This document shows, piece after piece, positions 25,747 to 33,824 of a DNA stretch of 64,000 bases. Within the stretch, counting starts at the first letter, position 1, and each line of letters begins with the position of its first letter. A program made the translations under genes and the position numbers. Under the pieces are notes generated by a model, which did not search any database, had not been told where the DNA came from, and worked only from the letters and a program-made list of their open reading frames with translations. This DNA comes from a bacterium 1XD21-70 (GTDB lineage: Bacteria > Bacillota > Clostridia > Lachnospirales > Lachnospiraceae), in assembly GCA_003669055.1 (NCBI GenBank), contig RAYB01000001.1, positions 186,001 to 250,000 of the forward strand. The letters are read 5' to 3'.

Positions 25747-26829
25747 ATGAATGAGGAACTGAAAAAAATACAAAAAAATGTGGAGAAATTTCATCAAGAG
25801 GTATCACAGGCTCTCATTCCGCTTTATTCCGGTATTGAGTTATGCTATCTTACGTTTTCAACCGATTCTTTTTCTGTGCGGCATAAGGCTATATCACATA
25901 TTATTCAGATTAACTACTGCAAATCCGGACAGCTTATGTGGGAGATGAAAAACGGAAACCGTATATACCTGAATCCGGGAGATTTTTCTCTCCATACCAT
26001 GAAAGCCTGTACGGATTCTGTACTTACTTTTCCAAACAATAGGTATCAGGGACTTAGTATTTATATTGATCTGCCAAAAGCCTCTGGAAATCCACCTGAC
26101 CTGCTGGAAAACAGTACTATTTTTGAAACCGTATTACCTAAAAAATTTTGCCAAAATGATAGTCCTGTCTTTCTTGCCGGAAATGAACAGACGGAAAGTA
26201 TCTTTTCTGCATTTTATGACCAGCCTGAAACACTTACGCTCCCATACCAGAAAATCAAAGTTTTAGAATTGTTGTTATACCTTGCCAAAATGGAATTTAC
26301 TCCCCAAAGCAAATTGGTAGAATATCAATTCGAGCTAACAGAAACTATCCGAAAAATTCATGACCAGCTTCTGCAACACATGGAGCAAAGAATTACCATA
26401 GAGGAACTTTCAAAACAATATCTCATCAATCAAACAACTTTGAAAAATGTTTTCAAGTCTGTTTATGGAACTTCCCTTGCAGCACATATCAAGGAACACC
26501 GAATGCGGCAAGCTGCCTATATGTTAATAGAATCAAATATGAATATAGCGGAGATTGCACAGGCTGTTGGCTATGATAGCCAAAGTAAGTTTACAACTGC
26601 ATTTAAAGCATATTTTAAAGTCCTTCCTAGAGAATATCGAAAAAATAAAACTTTTGCCTCCAGCTCCGGGATTGGCTCCCCCGATGTCTGCTTTACATCA
26701 AAGACGGACACAGCACGGAAAGCAGGGATTTTAACCTCGACTTCCTCCGTCTGCGGCATACCGTCCTTATCCAGCATGACCTCCCCGGTCACAGGGTCTA
26801 ACTTATCCCGTTCCTCTTTGATCTTATAA
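25747..26829 (+). CDS. AraC family regulator with a run-on C-terminus
   Basis: A 360-codon ORF. Residues about 1-200 form a cupin-like sensor region and 205-303 two AraC helix-turn-helix motifs (ITIEELSKQYLINQTTLKNV and IAEIAQAVGYDSQSKF). The normal end should be near LPREYRKNKT (about base 26650). Beyond it the frame reads about 60 residues antisense to an ardC-type gene, so the 3' end was replaced at a recombination joint. The two HTHs are intact, so it may still work. It starts just after arsR, with GAGG overlapping the arsR stop. Confidence 0.85.
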   Translation: MNEELKKIQKNVEKFHQEVSQALIPLYSGIELCYLTFSTDSFSVRHKAISHIIQINYCKSGQLMWEMKNGNRIYLNPGDFSLHTMKACTDSVLTFPNNRYQGLSIYIDLPKASGNPPDLLENSTIFETVLPKKFCQNDSPVFLAGNEQTESIFSAFYDQPETLTLPYQKIKVLELLLYLAKMEFTPQSKLVEYQFELTETIRKIHDQLLQHMEQRITIEELSKQYLINQTTLKNVFKSVYGTSLAAHIKEHRMRQAAYMLIESNMNIAEIAQAVGYDSQSKFTTAFKAYFKVLPREYRKNKTFASSSGIGSPDVCFTSKTDTARKAGILTSTSSVCGIPSLSSMTSPVTGSNLSRSSLIL

Positions 26830-27098
26830 GGGGCCGGGGCAAGGATACGGATTCCCCTCTCCCCCTTGTTTACATGGCGGTTGAAATTCTTCTGCCATGC
26901 CTGGTAGCCTGCCACTAAGGTTGCGTCAGGGCGTTGTAAGGCTATCAGCAGAGTGTTGTTAAAACTGTAATTATGGAATTTTGACATAGTGGAAAGATAG
27001 CTTTTATATTTCTCGCTCTCGAAAAGCTCTTTTAAGCCTTCCTCCAGCTTGTCAGTGATCTCTTTTACTTTCTGCTTCTCTGTTTTTGCGTCTGCCAT
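26650..27098 (-). pseudogene. ArdC-like protein, N-terminal fragment
   Basis: The first about 150 residues (KFHNYSFNNTLLIALQRPDA, RGIRILAPAPYK, AFRAVSVFDVKQTSGEP) match the N-terminal ssDNA-binding domain of ArdC/LtrC antirestriction-type proteins carried by conjugative elements. The zincin-like C-terminal part is missing: after PELEAK the sequence switches to the antisense of the AraC gene. The gene is therefore cut at the joint near 26650 and is probably non-functional. Confidence 0.8.
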
Positions 27099-27125
27099 AT
27101 TTGATTTTCCTTTCTTTGCACAAAA

Positions 27126-27208
27126 AAAGACAATCTGCTATGACTGTCTTTCTTCCCGAAAACAGAAAAAGCAGCAAATTGTTTTCTCTAATAAAAACAA
27201 TTCACTGC
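27126..27208 (-). terminator. Two tandem hairpins after the Rpn-type gene
   Basis: 27171-27208 forms a stem (GCAG and ATTGTTTT against AAACAAT and CTGC) followed on the minus strand by TTTTTC; 27126-27151 forms AAAGACA/TGTCTTT followed by a T-run. Both suit termination of the minus-strand gene ending at 27239. Confidence 0.6.
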
Positions 27209-27238
27209 TTTACTGCTTGTGTTATTAAGTTGCTGTGA

Positions 27239-28183
27239 TTATGCTAATACTGGCTCTCTTTTTCTAATGACAGCCTCCACTTCCTCTATGGTCTTTTCAA
27301 CAATCCTTGCTATTTGTTCTGATGAATAGCCATCTCTGTGCATATTCATAATCACGCCAGTTATAGCATTATCTGTTGCATTTTCTCTGATTCCCTGTGA
27401 AAGATTACACATAGCGCTCATATCCTTTCTCAATTTTTCATCTACCGGAATACTATACTCAGTTTTAATAATCCCTAATTTCTCATCAACGGTCAATTCC
27501 GCCGAAAGCAACGTACTCAGCAAACGGTGTAGCTCATACTTTTCATCATGCTCCGGAAGTTCATTTGATATACCTATCAGGACAATATTTAACAAGTCAA
27601 GCCCGCCCTTCCACGGATAGGAACCAAGCAGATCGTCTTTCGCAAGATGCACATAAGCCATACTGCTTTCGTCCATGCCCATACATACCCAAATACTGAA
27701 TACACGCCTGATGTCATTATAATTTGTCTTGACAAAATCCCGTTCCTTCTGCGACGAAACAAGACGGCTTACATAGAAAACTGCCCTGTTCAGGATATGG
27801 TAGCCTGACGGTTCATCTTTCTGTGCCTCCACGTTTACGATAACCTGTGAGATACCATCTTTCATACGCACATAAAAGATAATGTCAAACCGTATAAGCC
27901 CCTCGTTAATCTCCGCATTCTCCGTATTCATCCCGACAATGCGCTGCCCGTTTTCTTCTTTTTCAATATTGGTCAGCCCCGGCTCCACCGGAACCACACT
28001 GATAAATGGCTCCCCCTCAATATAAGATACCACATCTTTCGGGTTCATTCCCCGGAACTCATCAACCGTCTTTACCAGAATATGCGCCAGAATGATCTTA
28101 TTTCCCAACAGACGTTTTGCCTTATCATCATACTGTGCGTCCTGGTCTGTTGCGCTGACCGCATTTTTTATTTCCGTATCCAT
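27239..28183 (-). CDS. PD-(D/E)XK nuclease family protein (Rpn type)
   Basis: About 314 residues from the ATG at 28183 (MDTEIKNA), with AGGAGG ten bases upstream. The nuclease core is readable: acidic residue in IRFDIIFYVR, then VIVNVEAQKDE, where the usual E-x-K is E-x-Q as in Rpn (recombination-promoting nuclease/putative transposase) proteins. The C-terminal helix has GYSSEQIARIVEKTIEEVEA, a small HTH-like tail common in this family. It has its own promoter and lies inside the mobile-element remnant. Confidence 0.8.
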   Translation of the reverse strand: MDTEIKNAVSATDQDAQYDDKAKRLLGNKIILAHILVKTVDEFRGMNPKDVVSYIEGEPFISVVPVEPGLTNIEKEENGQRIVGMNTENAEINEGLIRFDIIFYVRMKDGISQVIVNVEAQKDEPSGYHILNRAVFYVSRLVSSQKERDFVKTNYNDIRRVFSIWVCMGMDESSMAYVHLAKDDLLGSYPWKGGLDLLNIVLIGISNELPEHDEKYELHRLLSTLLSAELTVDEKLGIIKTEYSIPVDEKLRKDMSAMCNLSQGIRENATDNAITGVIMNMHRDGYSSEQIARIVEKTIEEVEAVIRKREPVLA

Positions 28184-28255
28184 CAGCCATAAACCTCCTT
28201 TTTGTATGGTAGGAAACGCAAAAGCCATTCCCAAAAGGTATATGACCTCAATGCC

Positions 28256-28284
28256 ATTATACCCCGAAATCCCGGCTAAATCAA
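28256..28284 (-). promoter_or_regulatory. Promoter of the Rpn-type gene
   Basis: On the minus strand TTGATT (28284-28279), 17-base spacer and TATAAT (28261-28256), about 75 bases before the start codon at 28183. Confidence 0.7.
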
Positions 28285-28343
28285 TCGGAACTTTTTAATT
28301 GCCAGCCCGGACAATAATTGATATTTGATTAGTTTTATGATTG

Positions 28344-28601
28344 TTACAGCGTTTCCTCCTTCCTTTTCGCTTTTTCAGCATCTGTCCGACCAGCCCCGGA
28401 CGCTTGCGCCCTGTATGCCGCCAGCTTTTCCTTTAACGATGCCCGCTGCACAGGCTTGTCAGCCATTGCCGCAGCAACTCTCAGCCCTCCATTCCCCATT
28501 GTATAATCACGCCTTGCGTTTTCTTCCGGGTACGGTATCGGTGCATTGGCGGCTTTTTCGCCTGTTTCCGGTCTTTCGGAAGTCTTTTCTTCCTGCGCTG
28601 A
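28344..28601 (-). pseudogene. C-terminal fragment of an element gene, cut by the IS
   Basis: An open frame of 86 codons with no start runs out of the IS end and stops at 28344. It reads hydrophilic and charged (SAQEEKTSERPETGEK, PYPEENARRDYTMGNG, KPVQRASLKEKLAAYRAQ, ending KRKEETL). The KP-x-x-R-x-x-L-K-x-K-L pattern is like the C-terminal tails of several conjugative-element proteins, but I cannot name the gene. The 5' part is not found on the other side of the IS. Confidence 0.55.
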
Positions 28602-30189
28602 CTTCTGGACATAATCGAGCTGTTGACAAACCTCTTGCCAAAAAGATTTGCATATAAGAAAATATATGTGTAGATTAATCCTTGAGGTGATACATTATGA
28701 TGACGAAAAGAGAAAACCAACAGATAGAAATGCATTTGATAACAATTGAAGATTTAGTCCCTATGGATCATCTGCTTCGGAAAGTAAATGATATTATTGA
28801 TTTTTCATTCATATATAACGAAGTAGAAAATATGTACTGTCATAACAATGGGCGTCCATCCATTGATCCGGTGGTCTTAATCAAGTTTCTTCTCATCGGT
28901 TTTCTTTATGGCATCAATTCCGAAAGAAGAATATCAGAAGAGATTCAGGTGAACATGGCATACCGTTGGTTTCTTGGTCTTGATATCATGGATAAAGTTC
29001 CAGACCATTCTACGGTTTCCCAGAACAGACGCCGCCGTTTCAACGGCAGCGATCTTTTTCGGAATATCTTTCAGAAAATTGTTTCCATATGCATAGAAAA
29101 GGGTCTGGCAGACGGCAAGCTGGTTTTTACGGATTCGACACACGTGAAGGCAAACGCATCCCGGAAAGCAGAATACATCAAGCAAACAGAAGAAGCCACA
29201 AATGAATACCTCAAAGAACTAGACAAGTATGAAGAAACGGTACGGGCCCAGTTGGAATCAGAAGGGAAAATCAAGCCCATCAGATGCAAGAAACGGAAGG
29301 AAAAAACGGAAATCATTAGCCGCCGTGAAAGTAGAACAGACCCCGAATCTGGATTTTACAAGAGGAAAGGGAAAGCGGAGGGGATGCATTACTTGTCGCA
29401 TGAAACCGTGGACTCTAAAAACGGAATTATAATCGATGTGGCAGCTACAGCCGGTAATGTGCCTGACAGCCAGCCGTATATCAAAAGGGTTGATTATATT
29501 GAGAAAAATCTGGGTTTGAAAATACAGGAAGCATGTGCCGACAGTGGATATGACACAAACCTTATCAACCAACAGTTATCAGAAAGAGACATAAATTTTT
29601 ATACGCCTGAAAGAACGGAGCAAAAAAGAGGAACTACAGAATTTCAAAGGAAAGATTTTCAGTATGATGAAAAGGATGACAGATTCATCTGTCCCGGAGG
29701 AAAAACACTTCCGCTGCACCGGCTTAATAGAACAATAAATACAGTAACAAAAGAATACCGCTGTCCAAAGGCTGAATGTAAAGACTGTCCGTTCCGTAGC
29801 AGGTGCATAGGAGAAAAAGGTTCTGATAAAAGAATCCAAGTAAATATTTTTGAAGACATTGTAAAAAAGAATCATGAAAAAGATGGTACGGAAAGACACA
29901 CCAGGGTTTTGCTTCTGCGGCAGATATGGAGCGAAGGAAGCTTTGCAGCGCAAAAGTCAAGACATAATTTGAAATTCTTATACAGAAGAGGATTAGAGGC
30001 GGCTGAACAGCAGTGCCTCTTATCGTCAACGGCATTAAATCTTAAAAGGATGATAAAGGCCATGGCATAGGGAACCATGCCCTTTTTCTTTGGAATATTT
30101 CTGCTATCTTTGCTAGATTTTTATCATGATATCTTGTGACATTTACGAAATTAGGGGGGTTGTCAACAGCTCGATTGTGTCCAGAAGTC
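28600..30189 (+). mobile_element. IS1182-family-like insertion sequence
   Basis: A 1590-bp element bounded by 30-bp inverted repeats at 28600-28629 and 30160-30189 (29 of 30 positions match; outer end GACTTCTGGACA, inner end GAGCTGTTGACAA). It holds one complete transposase gene. No target-site duplication is visible next to the repeats, which suggests that a neighbouring deletion or rearrangement removed it. Confidence 0.85.
28697..30070 (+). CDS. IS1182-family transposase
   Basis: A 457-residue DDE-type transposase. The N-terminal DUF772-like part holds RPSIDPVVLIKFLLIG and the catalytic region has VFTDSTHVKANASRK, SCHETV-like LSHETVDSKNG and ADSGYDT; a Cys cluster (CPKAECKDCPFRSRC) lies near residue 360. 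The frame is complete, with TTGAGGTG before the ATG. It is probably active or recently active. Confidence 0.9.
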   Translation: MMTKRENQQIEMHLITIEDLVPMDHLLRKVNDIIDFSFIYNEVENMYCHNNGRPSIDPVVLIKFLLIGFLYGINSERRISEEIQVNMAYRWFLGLDIMDKVPDHSTVSQNRRRRFNGSDLFRNIFQKIVSICIEKGLADGKLVFTDSTHVKANASRKAEYIKQTEEATNEYLKELDKYEETVRAQLESEGKIKPIRCKKRKEKTEIISRRESRTDPESGFYKRKGKAEGMHYLSHETVDSKNGIIIDVAATAGNVPDSQPYIKRVDYIEKNLGLKIQEACADSGYDTNLINQQLSERDINFYTPERTEQKRGTTEFQRKDFQYDEKDDRFICPGGKTLPLHRLNRTINTVTKEYRCPKAECKDCPFRSRCIGEKGSDKRIQVNIFEDIVKKNHEKDGTERHTRVLLLRQIWSEGSFAAQKSRHNLKFLYRRGLEAAEQQCLLSSTALNLKRMIKAMA

Positions 30190-30191
30190 CG

Positions 30192-31274
30192 TTAAGTGAT
30201 TCCCTTTTCTGCCCACCCACCGCCATACATATCGTGCTGAACCTCCTGCTGGTAGTAATGGCTCATGGTTGAGGGCGCATTATAAAGGGCGGTGATCAGG
30301 TATGCCCTGATGTTGGTAATCTTTGTTGTGGTTTCCTTCATACAGCCCATGACATACTCCACATGGCCGCTGTTCAGCTTCAGGAAGCGGGATTTCACAA
30401 GTTCGTAAGGGTAATCCTCCCCGTTGATGCGGATTGTCCTGCGCTTCACACACACCACATCGCAGACGGTTTCATAGATTTCCTCGTACATCTCCTTTTC
30501 CCCATACTGGCCATACTTCATGTGGTGTTCATATTCCAGATTTTTGCGGATCAGCGCCATATATGCGCTCGTTTCATCCATCACATCCATCGTATCCGCT
30601 TTTCCCTGTATCCCTGTGTTATCCACATCCCCCACGGATTGATTGATAGGATTGGGATAACTCATATCAGTATAATTCTGTTTAGTATAGTTATAGTCAG
30701 TATAATTAGGGTCTGGTTTCCCGACTTCTTGAAGTTGGTTTTCCCGACCTCTTGAAGTCAGATTTTCCGACCTGCTGAAATCGGTTTTTCCGACCTCTTG
30801 AAGTCGGCTTTCCTGACTTCTTGAAGTCGGCTTTTCCGACCTCTTGAAGTCGGTTTTTCCGACTTCTGTGGAAACATCAGTGTTGCAAGGCTCTTTTCTG
30901 CCCTCATCTATAATAAAATTCTTCACATAAATAATATCCGGTTTGCCAAGCCCCCGGCGTATTTTCTCAACAAGCCCTATCCCTTTGGCCTTATCTAGCT
31001 CCGCAAGAACCTTTACAGCCTTTTCCTTGCTGCATCCTAAATCTTCCCTGATATTATCTATTGTGTATATGATATATGCCCGATTTTCATCGTCCAGCCA
31101 CCCGTTTTTCATGGAAAGTGACATCCGGTCAAGCATCAACCCATACAGGAGCTTAGCATCGCTGCTAAGCCCCTTAAAACGCTCGTCCTTTATCAGCAGG
31201 CGGGGAACACGGTAAAAAGAAAACTGCTCTGCTTCTACGCCATAGTAATAATCAAATCTCAATGGCTCGCCCAT
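30192..31274 (-). CDS. Replication initiator protein (RepA N-terminal type, DUF6017 end)
   Basis: A 360-residue initiator. The N-terminal RepA_N domain (about 15-120) has FYRVPRLLIKDERFKGLS and LLYGLMLDRMSLS. A variable middle (about 130-200) is encoded by a 23-bp iteron array, and the C-terminal DUF6017-like domain holds TTKITNIRAYLITALYNAPS. It starts replication of a plasmid-like or excised integrative element, with the origin expected inside the gene. The stop codon abuts the IS end. It forms an operon with parB and parA upstream, 13 bases away. Confidence 0.88.
   Translation of the reverse strand: MGEPLRFDYYYGVEAEQFSFYRVPRLLIKDERFKGLSSDAKLLYGLMLDRMSLSMKNGWLDDENRAYIIYTIDNIREDLGCSKEKAVKVLAELDKAKGIGLVEKIRRGLGKPDIIYVKNFIIDEGRKEPCNTDVSTEVGKTDFKRSEKPTSRSQESRLQEVGKTDFSRSENLTSRGRENQLQEVGKPDPNYTDYNYTKQNYTDMSYPNPINQSVGDVDNTGIQGKADTMDVMDETSAYMALIRKNLEYEHHMKYGQYGEKEMYEEIYETVCDVVCVKRRTIRINGEDYPYELVKSRFLKLNSGHVEYVMGCMKETTTKITNIRAYLITALYNAPSTMSHYYQQEVQHDMYGGGWAEKGIT
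30718..30870. repeat. Seven 23-bp iterons inside the repA gene (probable origin)
   Basis: The CGAC core recurs exactly every 23 bases (G at 30723, 30746, 30769, 30792, 30815, 30838 and 30861). Each full unit contains a near-perfect palindrome CGACYTC-TT-GAAGTCG. The seventh unit is partial. As 23 is not a multiple of 3, the protein frame shifts in each unit, so the repeat is kept at DNA level. Confidence 0.85.
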
Positions 31275-31287
31275 TCTGCCGCCTCCT

Positions 31288-32169
31288 TTACCGCTTACTC
31301 TGCCATTCCTCCAAAAGCCCGATAATGATGCCCTCTATATCGTCATTGGAATAGTCCTCCGGAAAATATCTGTTAATCTTATCTCCCTTAATCGTTACTT
31401 TCCTCTCTTTCGGCTTTTCCTCCGCCAGTATCAGCCTGACCATCGCCAGCGTCAGCTCGCCGCTTTTCCCATACTCTTTCAGCTTCGCCGCCTGCGCATT
31501 GGAAACCGATGCGCCCGTTTCCTGGAGAATGACTGTTACATACTGCTGCTGTTCTTCTGAGAGGAAAGAAATATCAACGCCCTGCGCTATCCCTATCTTC
31601 TTTGCATCCACCATGCCAAGCAGCTCATCCGAGAGCCTTGCAAGCCATACATACCTCTGTACGGTCTTTCCGCTTTCCCCGGCAGCTTCCCCCACTTCAT
31701 CAAGGGTACTGCCGCCTTTGCTGCCCTGATGTTTCATCGCTTCGTATTTCATAGCATAAGCCCTTGCTTTTTCACTCGGTAAAATATCCTCTCTCTGGAT
31801 ATTGGAATCCACCATGATTATCGTGGCTTCATCGTCCGTGTAATTCCTGACAATGACGGGCATCGTGTCCAGTCCTGCCCTTTCAGAACCCCGTTTCCTC
31901 CGGTGTCCGGCTATGATTTCATAGCCGCCCCCTTCCCTCGGTCTTGCAAGCCCTGGCACAAGCACACCGTATCTGCTGATACTCTCCGTGGTTTCTTCCA
32001 TCTTTTCATCATCCAGGACACGAAAAGGGTGTCCTTTGAATGTATGTAAATCAGTCAGCTTCGCATGGATAATCTGCTCCCCTGCTGTATTTTCCGCACC
32101 GCCAAATAAATCGTCAAAGCTGTTCAGTTTGACTTTTGATGCGCTCCCTGCCTTACTGCCCATTGCCAA
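31288..32169 (-). CDS. ParB/RepB/Spo0J family partition protein
   Basis: A 293-residue centromere-binding protein. The ParB N-terminal domain has the GHRRKRGSERAGL motif (CTP-binding box II) and HPFRVLDDEKMEE; the HTH region follows with STLDEVGEAAGESGKTVQRY. The first 17 bases overlap the end of parA. Part of the segregation module of the integrative element or its plasmid ancestor. Confidence 0.94.
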   Translation of the reverse strand: MAMGSKAGSASKVKLNSFDDLFGGAENTAGEQIIHAKLTDLHTFKGHPFRVLDDEKMEETTESISRYGVLVPGLARPREGGGYEIIAGHRRKRGSERAGLDTMPVIVRNYTDDEATIIMVDSNIQREDILPSEKARAYAMKYEAMKHQGSKGGSTLDEVGEAAGESGKTVQRYVWLARLSDELLGMVDAKKIGIAQGVDISFLSEEQQQYVTVILQETGASVSNAQAAKLKEYGKSGELTLAMVRLILAEEKPKERKVTIKGDKINRYFPEDYSNDDIEGIIIGLLEEWQSKR

Positions 32170-32938
32170 GCACCTCCTCCGTCAAAGACTGGTATGCGCC
32201 CGCAACCCTGCCTTTCGGGTCATGCTGGTAGATGCTGACACCTTCCGCAGAAGTTTCCGCAGCCCTTACCGACATCGGTATGCTGTTCTCAAATATCCGT
32301 ACCCTGCTCCCATAAGTTTCAATAAGCAGCGCTGTAATATCCCTCGCATAATTAGTCCTGTTGTCTACCATTGTCAGCAGAATACCCTCTATCTCCAGTT
32401 TGGGATTGATCTGTCGCTTTACCTTGCCTATGGTCTTAATAAGCTGTTCCAGACCTTTCACGGGCAGATATGCGGCCTGCACAGGTATCAGTATGCTGTC
32501 CGCACAGGCAAAGGCATTTATGGTAATCATGCCAAGTGAGGGCATACAGTCAATCAGGATATAATCGTACTGCTCCTTTACCATGTCCATATAAGAGCGC
32601 ATCATAATTTCTCTGCTCATCACGTTCACAAGGGAAACTTCCAGACCGGACAGCTCAATGTTCCCCGGCATCAGGTCAATCCCTTCTTCGTGCTTCAAGA
32701 TACCGTAGCCCGGTTCCATTTCTTCATCGTTGATAACCTTTTCCATTACGCTTGCAAGGGTGACTTCCAGCTTGTCAGGCTCCGTAAAGCCAAGGCTTGC
32801 GGTCAGGCTCCCCTGTGCGTCTGCGTCAATAAGTAAAACTCTTTTTCCCTGTTTCGCCAGCCCAATCCCCAAATTACTCGTTGTGGTGGTCTTGCCGACA
32901 CCGCCTTTCTGGTTTGCAATTGCTATAATTTTACACAT
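32153..32938 (-). CDS. ParA family partition ATPase
   Basis: About 261 residues from the ATG at 32938 (MCKIIAIANQ), with GGAGG upstream. The deviant Walker A KGGVGKTTTTSNLG, Walker A' DADAQGSLT and Walker B YILIDCMPSLG are intact. It works with ParB to segregate the replicating form of the element. Confidence 0.95.
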   Translation of the reverse strand: MCKIIAIANQKGGVGKTTTTSNLGIGLAKQGKRVLLIDADAQGSLTASLGFTEPDKLEVTLASVMEKVINDEEMEPGYGILKHEEGIDLMPGNIELSGLEVSLVNVMSREIMMRSYMDMVKEQYDYILIDCMPSLGMITINAFACADSILIPVQAAYLPVKGLEQLIKTIGKVKRQINPKLEIEGILLTMVDNRTNYARDITALLIETYGSRVRIFENSIPMSVRAAETSAEGVSIYQHDPKGRVAGAYQSLTEEVLGNGQ

Positions 32939-32955
32939 GGTTTTATTCCTCCGTA

Positions 32956-33138
32956 TTAGTTGGATTTTTCTTTGATGTTGGCTTTCTGCACTTCCACATA
33001 AGCCCGGTAATACCTGTTTGTACCTTTGTTCCGGTACAGATCTGAAACTTCCGTCACAGCCACTTTGGGCTGTCTTTTCAAAATCTTCTCGAACCACTTA
33101 ATATCATTCTTCGTTCCCATCAGTCGAATTTTCAGCAC
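32956..33138 (-). CDS. DUF3970-type small protein
   Basis: A 60-residue protein. I choose a GTG start at 33138, because GGAGAGG precedes it and the resulting N-terminus (KIRLMGTKNDIKWFEKIL) fits the family pattern VKIRL-x-GTK. The C-terminal RNKGTNRYYRAYVEV also matches. It overlaps the end of the DUF6075 gene. Common in conjugative elements of Firmicutes; function unknown. Confidence 0.7.
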   Translation of the reverse strand: MLKIRLMGTKNDIKWFEKILKRQPKVAVTEVSDLYRNKGTNRYYRAYVEVQKANIKEKSN

Positions 33139-33622
33139 GTTTCCTCTCCATTTCTGCAAGGATCTCCTCAATGGACTTCTGCTTTTTGCAGTATTCCGGA
33201 TAACGGAGCTTAATGCCCTGCCAGAAGTACATCGCATAGCCGCAGCAGAAAATATCACTCACGGAATACTCACTGCACTCTCTGATCTGCTCGTCCTTGC
33301 GCTTATAATCGTCAACACTCGGCGTTCCGTCTGTATAAAGGTTAAAGGCAAGCCTTACCACCCGGACACTGCCGCTTGTCTGCCAGCCCTGGTGCAGACA
33401 CTCCGGCTTGATGAACCCGGACTTAATATCATAGATCTGGCTGAAATGATTCCTTGTGTCCTCTGAAATACCGAGAATGTAAATCAATGCCTTGTGATAG
33501 CAGTCCTGATACCTTGCCTGCTCCAGTTTCTCATAATAAAACTTTTCATGTTCCTCGTTGTTAAAAACCATGTGTTTGTTGTTGGCGCTCTGCGCCTCTG
33601 CTCTTAACGCTGTGTTGTTCAT
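33104..33622 (-). CDS. DUF6075 family protein
   Basis: About 172 residues from the ATG at 33622, with TTGGAGG upstream. Signature pieces are HEKFYYEKLEQARYQDCYHK, IKPECLHQGWQTSGSV, VRLAFNLYTDGTPS and FCCGYAMYFWQGIKLRYPEY. A mobile-element protein family of unknown role. First gene of the partition operon at the lysS-side end of the remnant. Confidence 0.82.
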   Translation of the reverse strand: MNNTALRAEAQSANNKHMVFNNEEHEKFYYEKLEQARYQDCYHKALIYILGISEDTRNHFSQIYDIKSGFIKPECLHQGWQTSGSVRVVRLAFNLYTDGTPSVDDYKRKDEQIRECSEYSVSDIFCCGYAMYFWQGIKLRYPEYCKKQKSIEEILAEMERKRAENSTDGNEE

Positions 33623-33660
33623 TATCTCTACCTCCAATTTTATTTTTTGACCATAACAAA

Positions 33661-33695
33661 AGGACACTCCCAAATTCTCACTTGGAAAGTGTCCT
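33661..33695 (-). other. Stem-loop upstream of the element's partition operon
   Basis: Arms AGGACACT and AGTGTCCT plus inner CCAA/TTGG, with a small bulge, 39 bases before the DUF6075 start. On the minus strand it is followed by TTTTGTT. It may be an attenuator of the partition operon. Confidence 0.5.
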
Positions 33696-33732
33696 AAAGG
33701 TACATACCCTATAAAATTGAATGCCGCACAAA

Positions 33733-33792
33733 ACGTATTATCAAGTATTATTCCGTATTATGCGTAGCAAATTTGTAGTAAATTTGTAGTAA
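33733..33792. repeat. Direct repeats at the element end beside lysS (candidate attachment arm sites)
   Basis: On the minus strand an 11-bp unit TTACTACAAAT is repeated twice with a third partial copy (TTGCTAC), followed by three spaced copies of ATAATAC or AATAATAC. Clustered short repeats next to a gene 3' end are what a tyrosine integrase arm region looks like. No integrase is present in the window. Confidence 0.5.
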
Positions 33793-33824
33793 ATCACAAC
33801 TCAAAATCGCTGAAACCCTTGATT

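Noticed and set aside
28325-28657. 110-codon open frame on the plus strand
   Set aside because: It is the reverse strand of the truncated element gene and reads across the IS boundary; no ribosome site.
28594-30195. Target-site duplication around the IS
   Set aside because: The bases next to the two inverted repeats (GCGCT on the left, CGTTA on the right) do not match, so none is claimed.
30718-30870. Regular repeats considered as a CRISPR array
   Set aside because: Units are contiguous with no unique spacers, lie inside repA and have no cas genes nearby; they fit iterons.
33661-33695. Stem-loop considered as the end of an IS
   Set aside because: There is no second copy or transposase next to it; it fits a leader hairpin of the partition operon.
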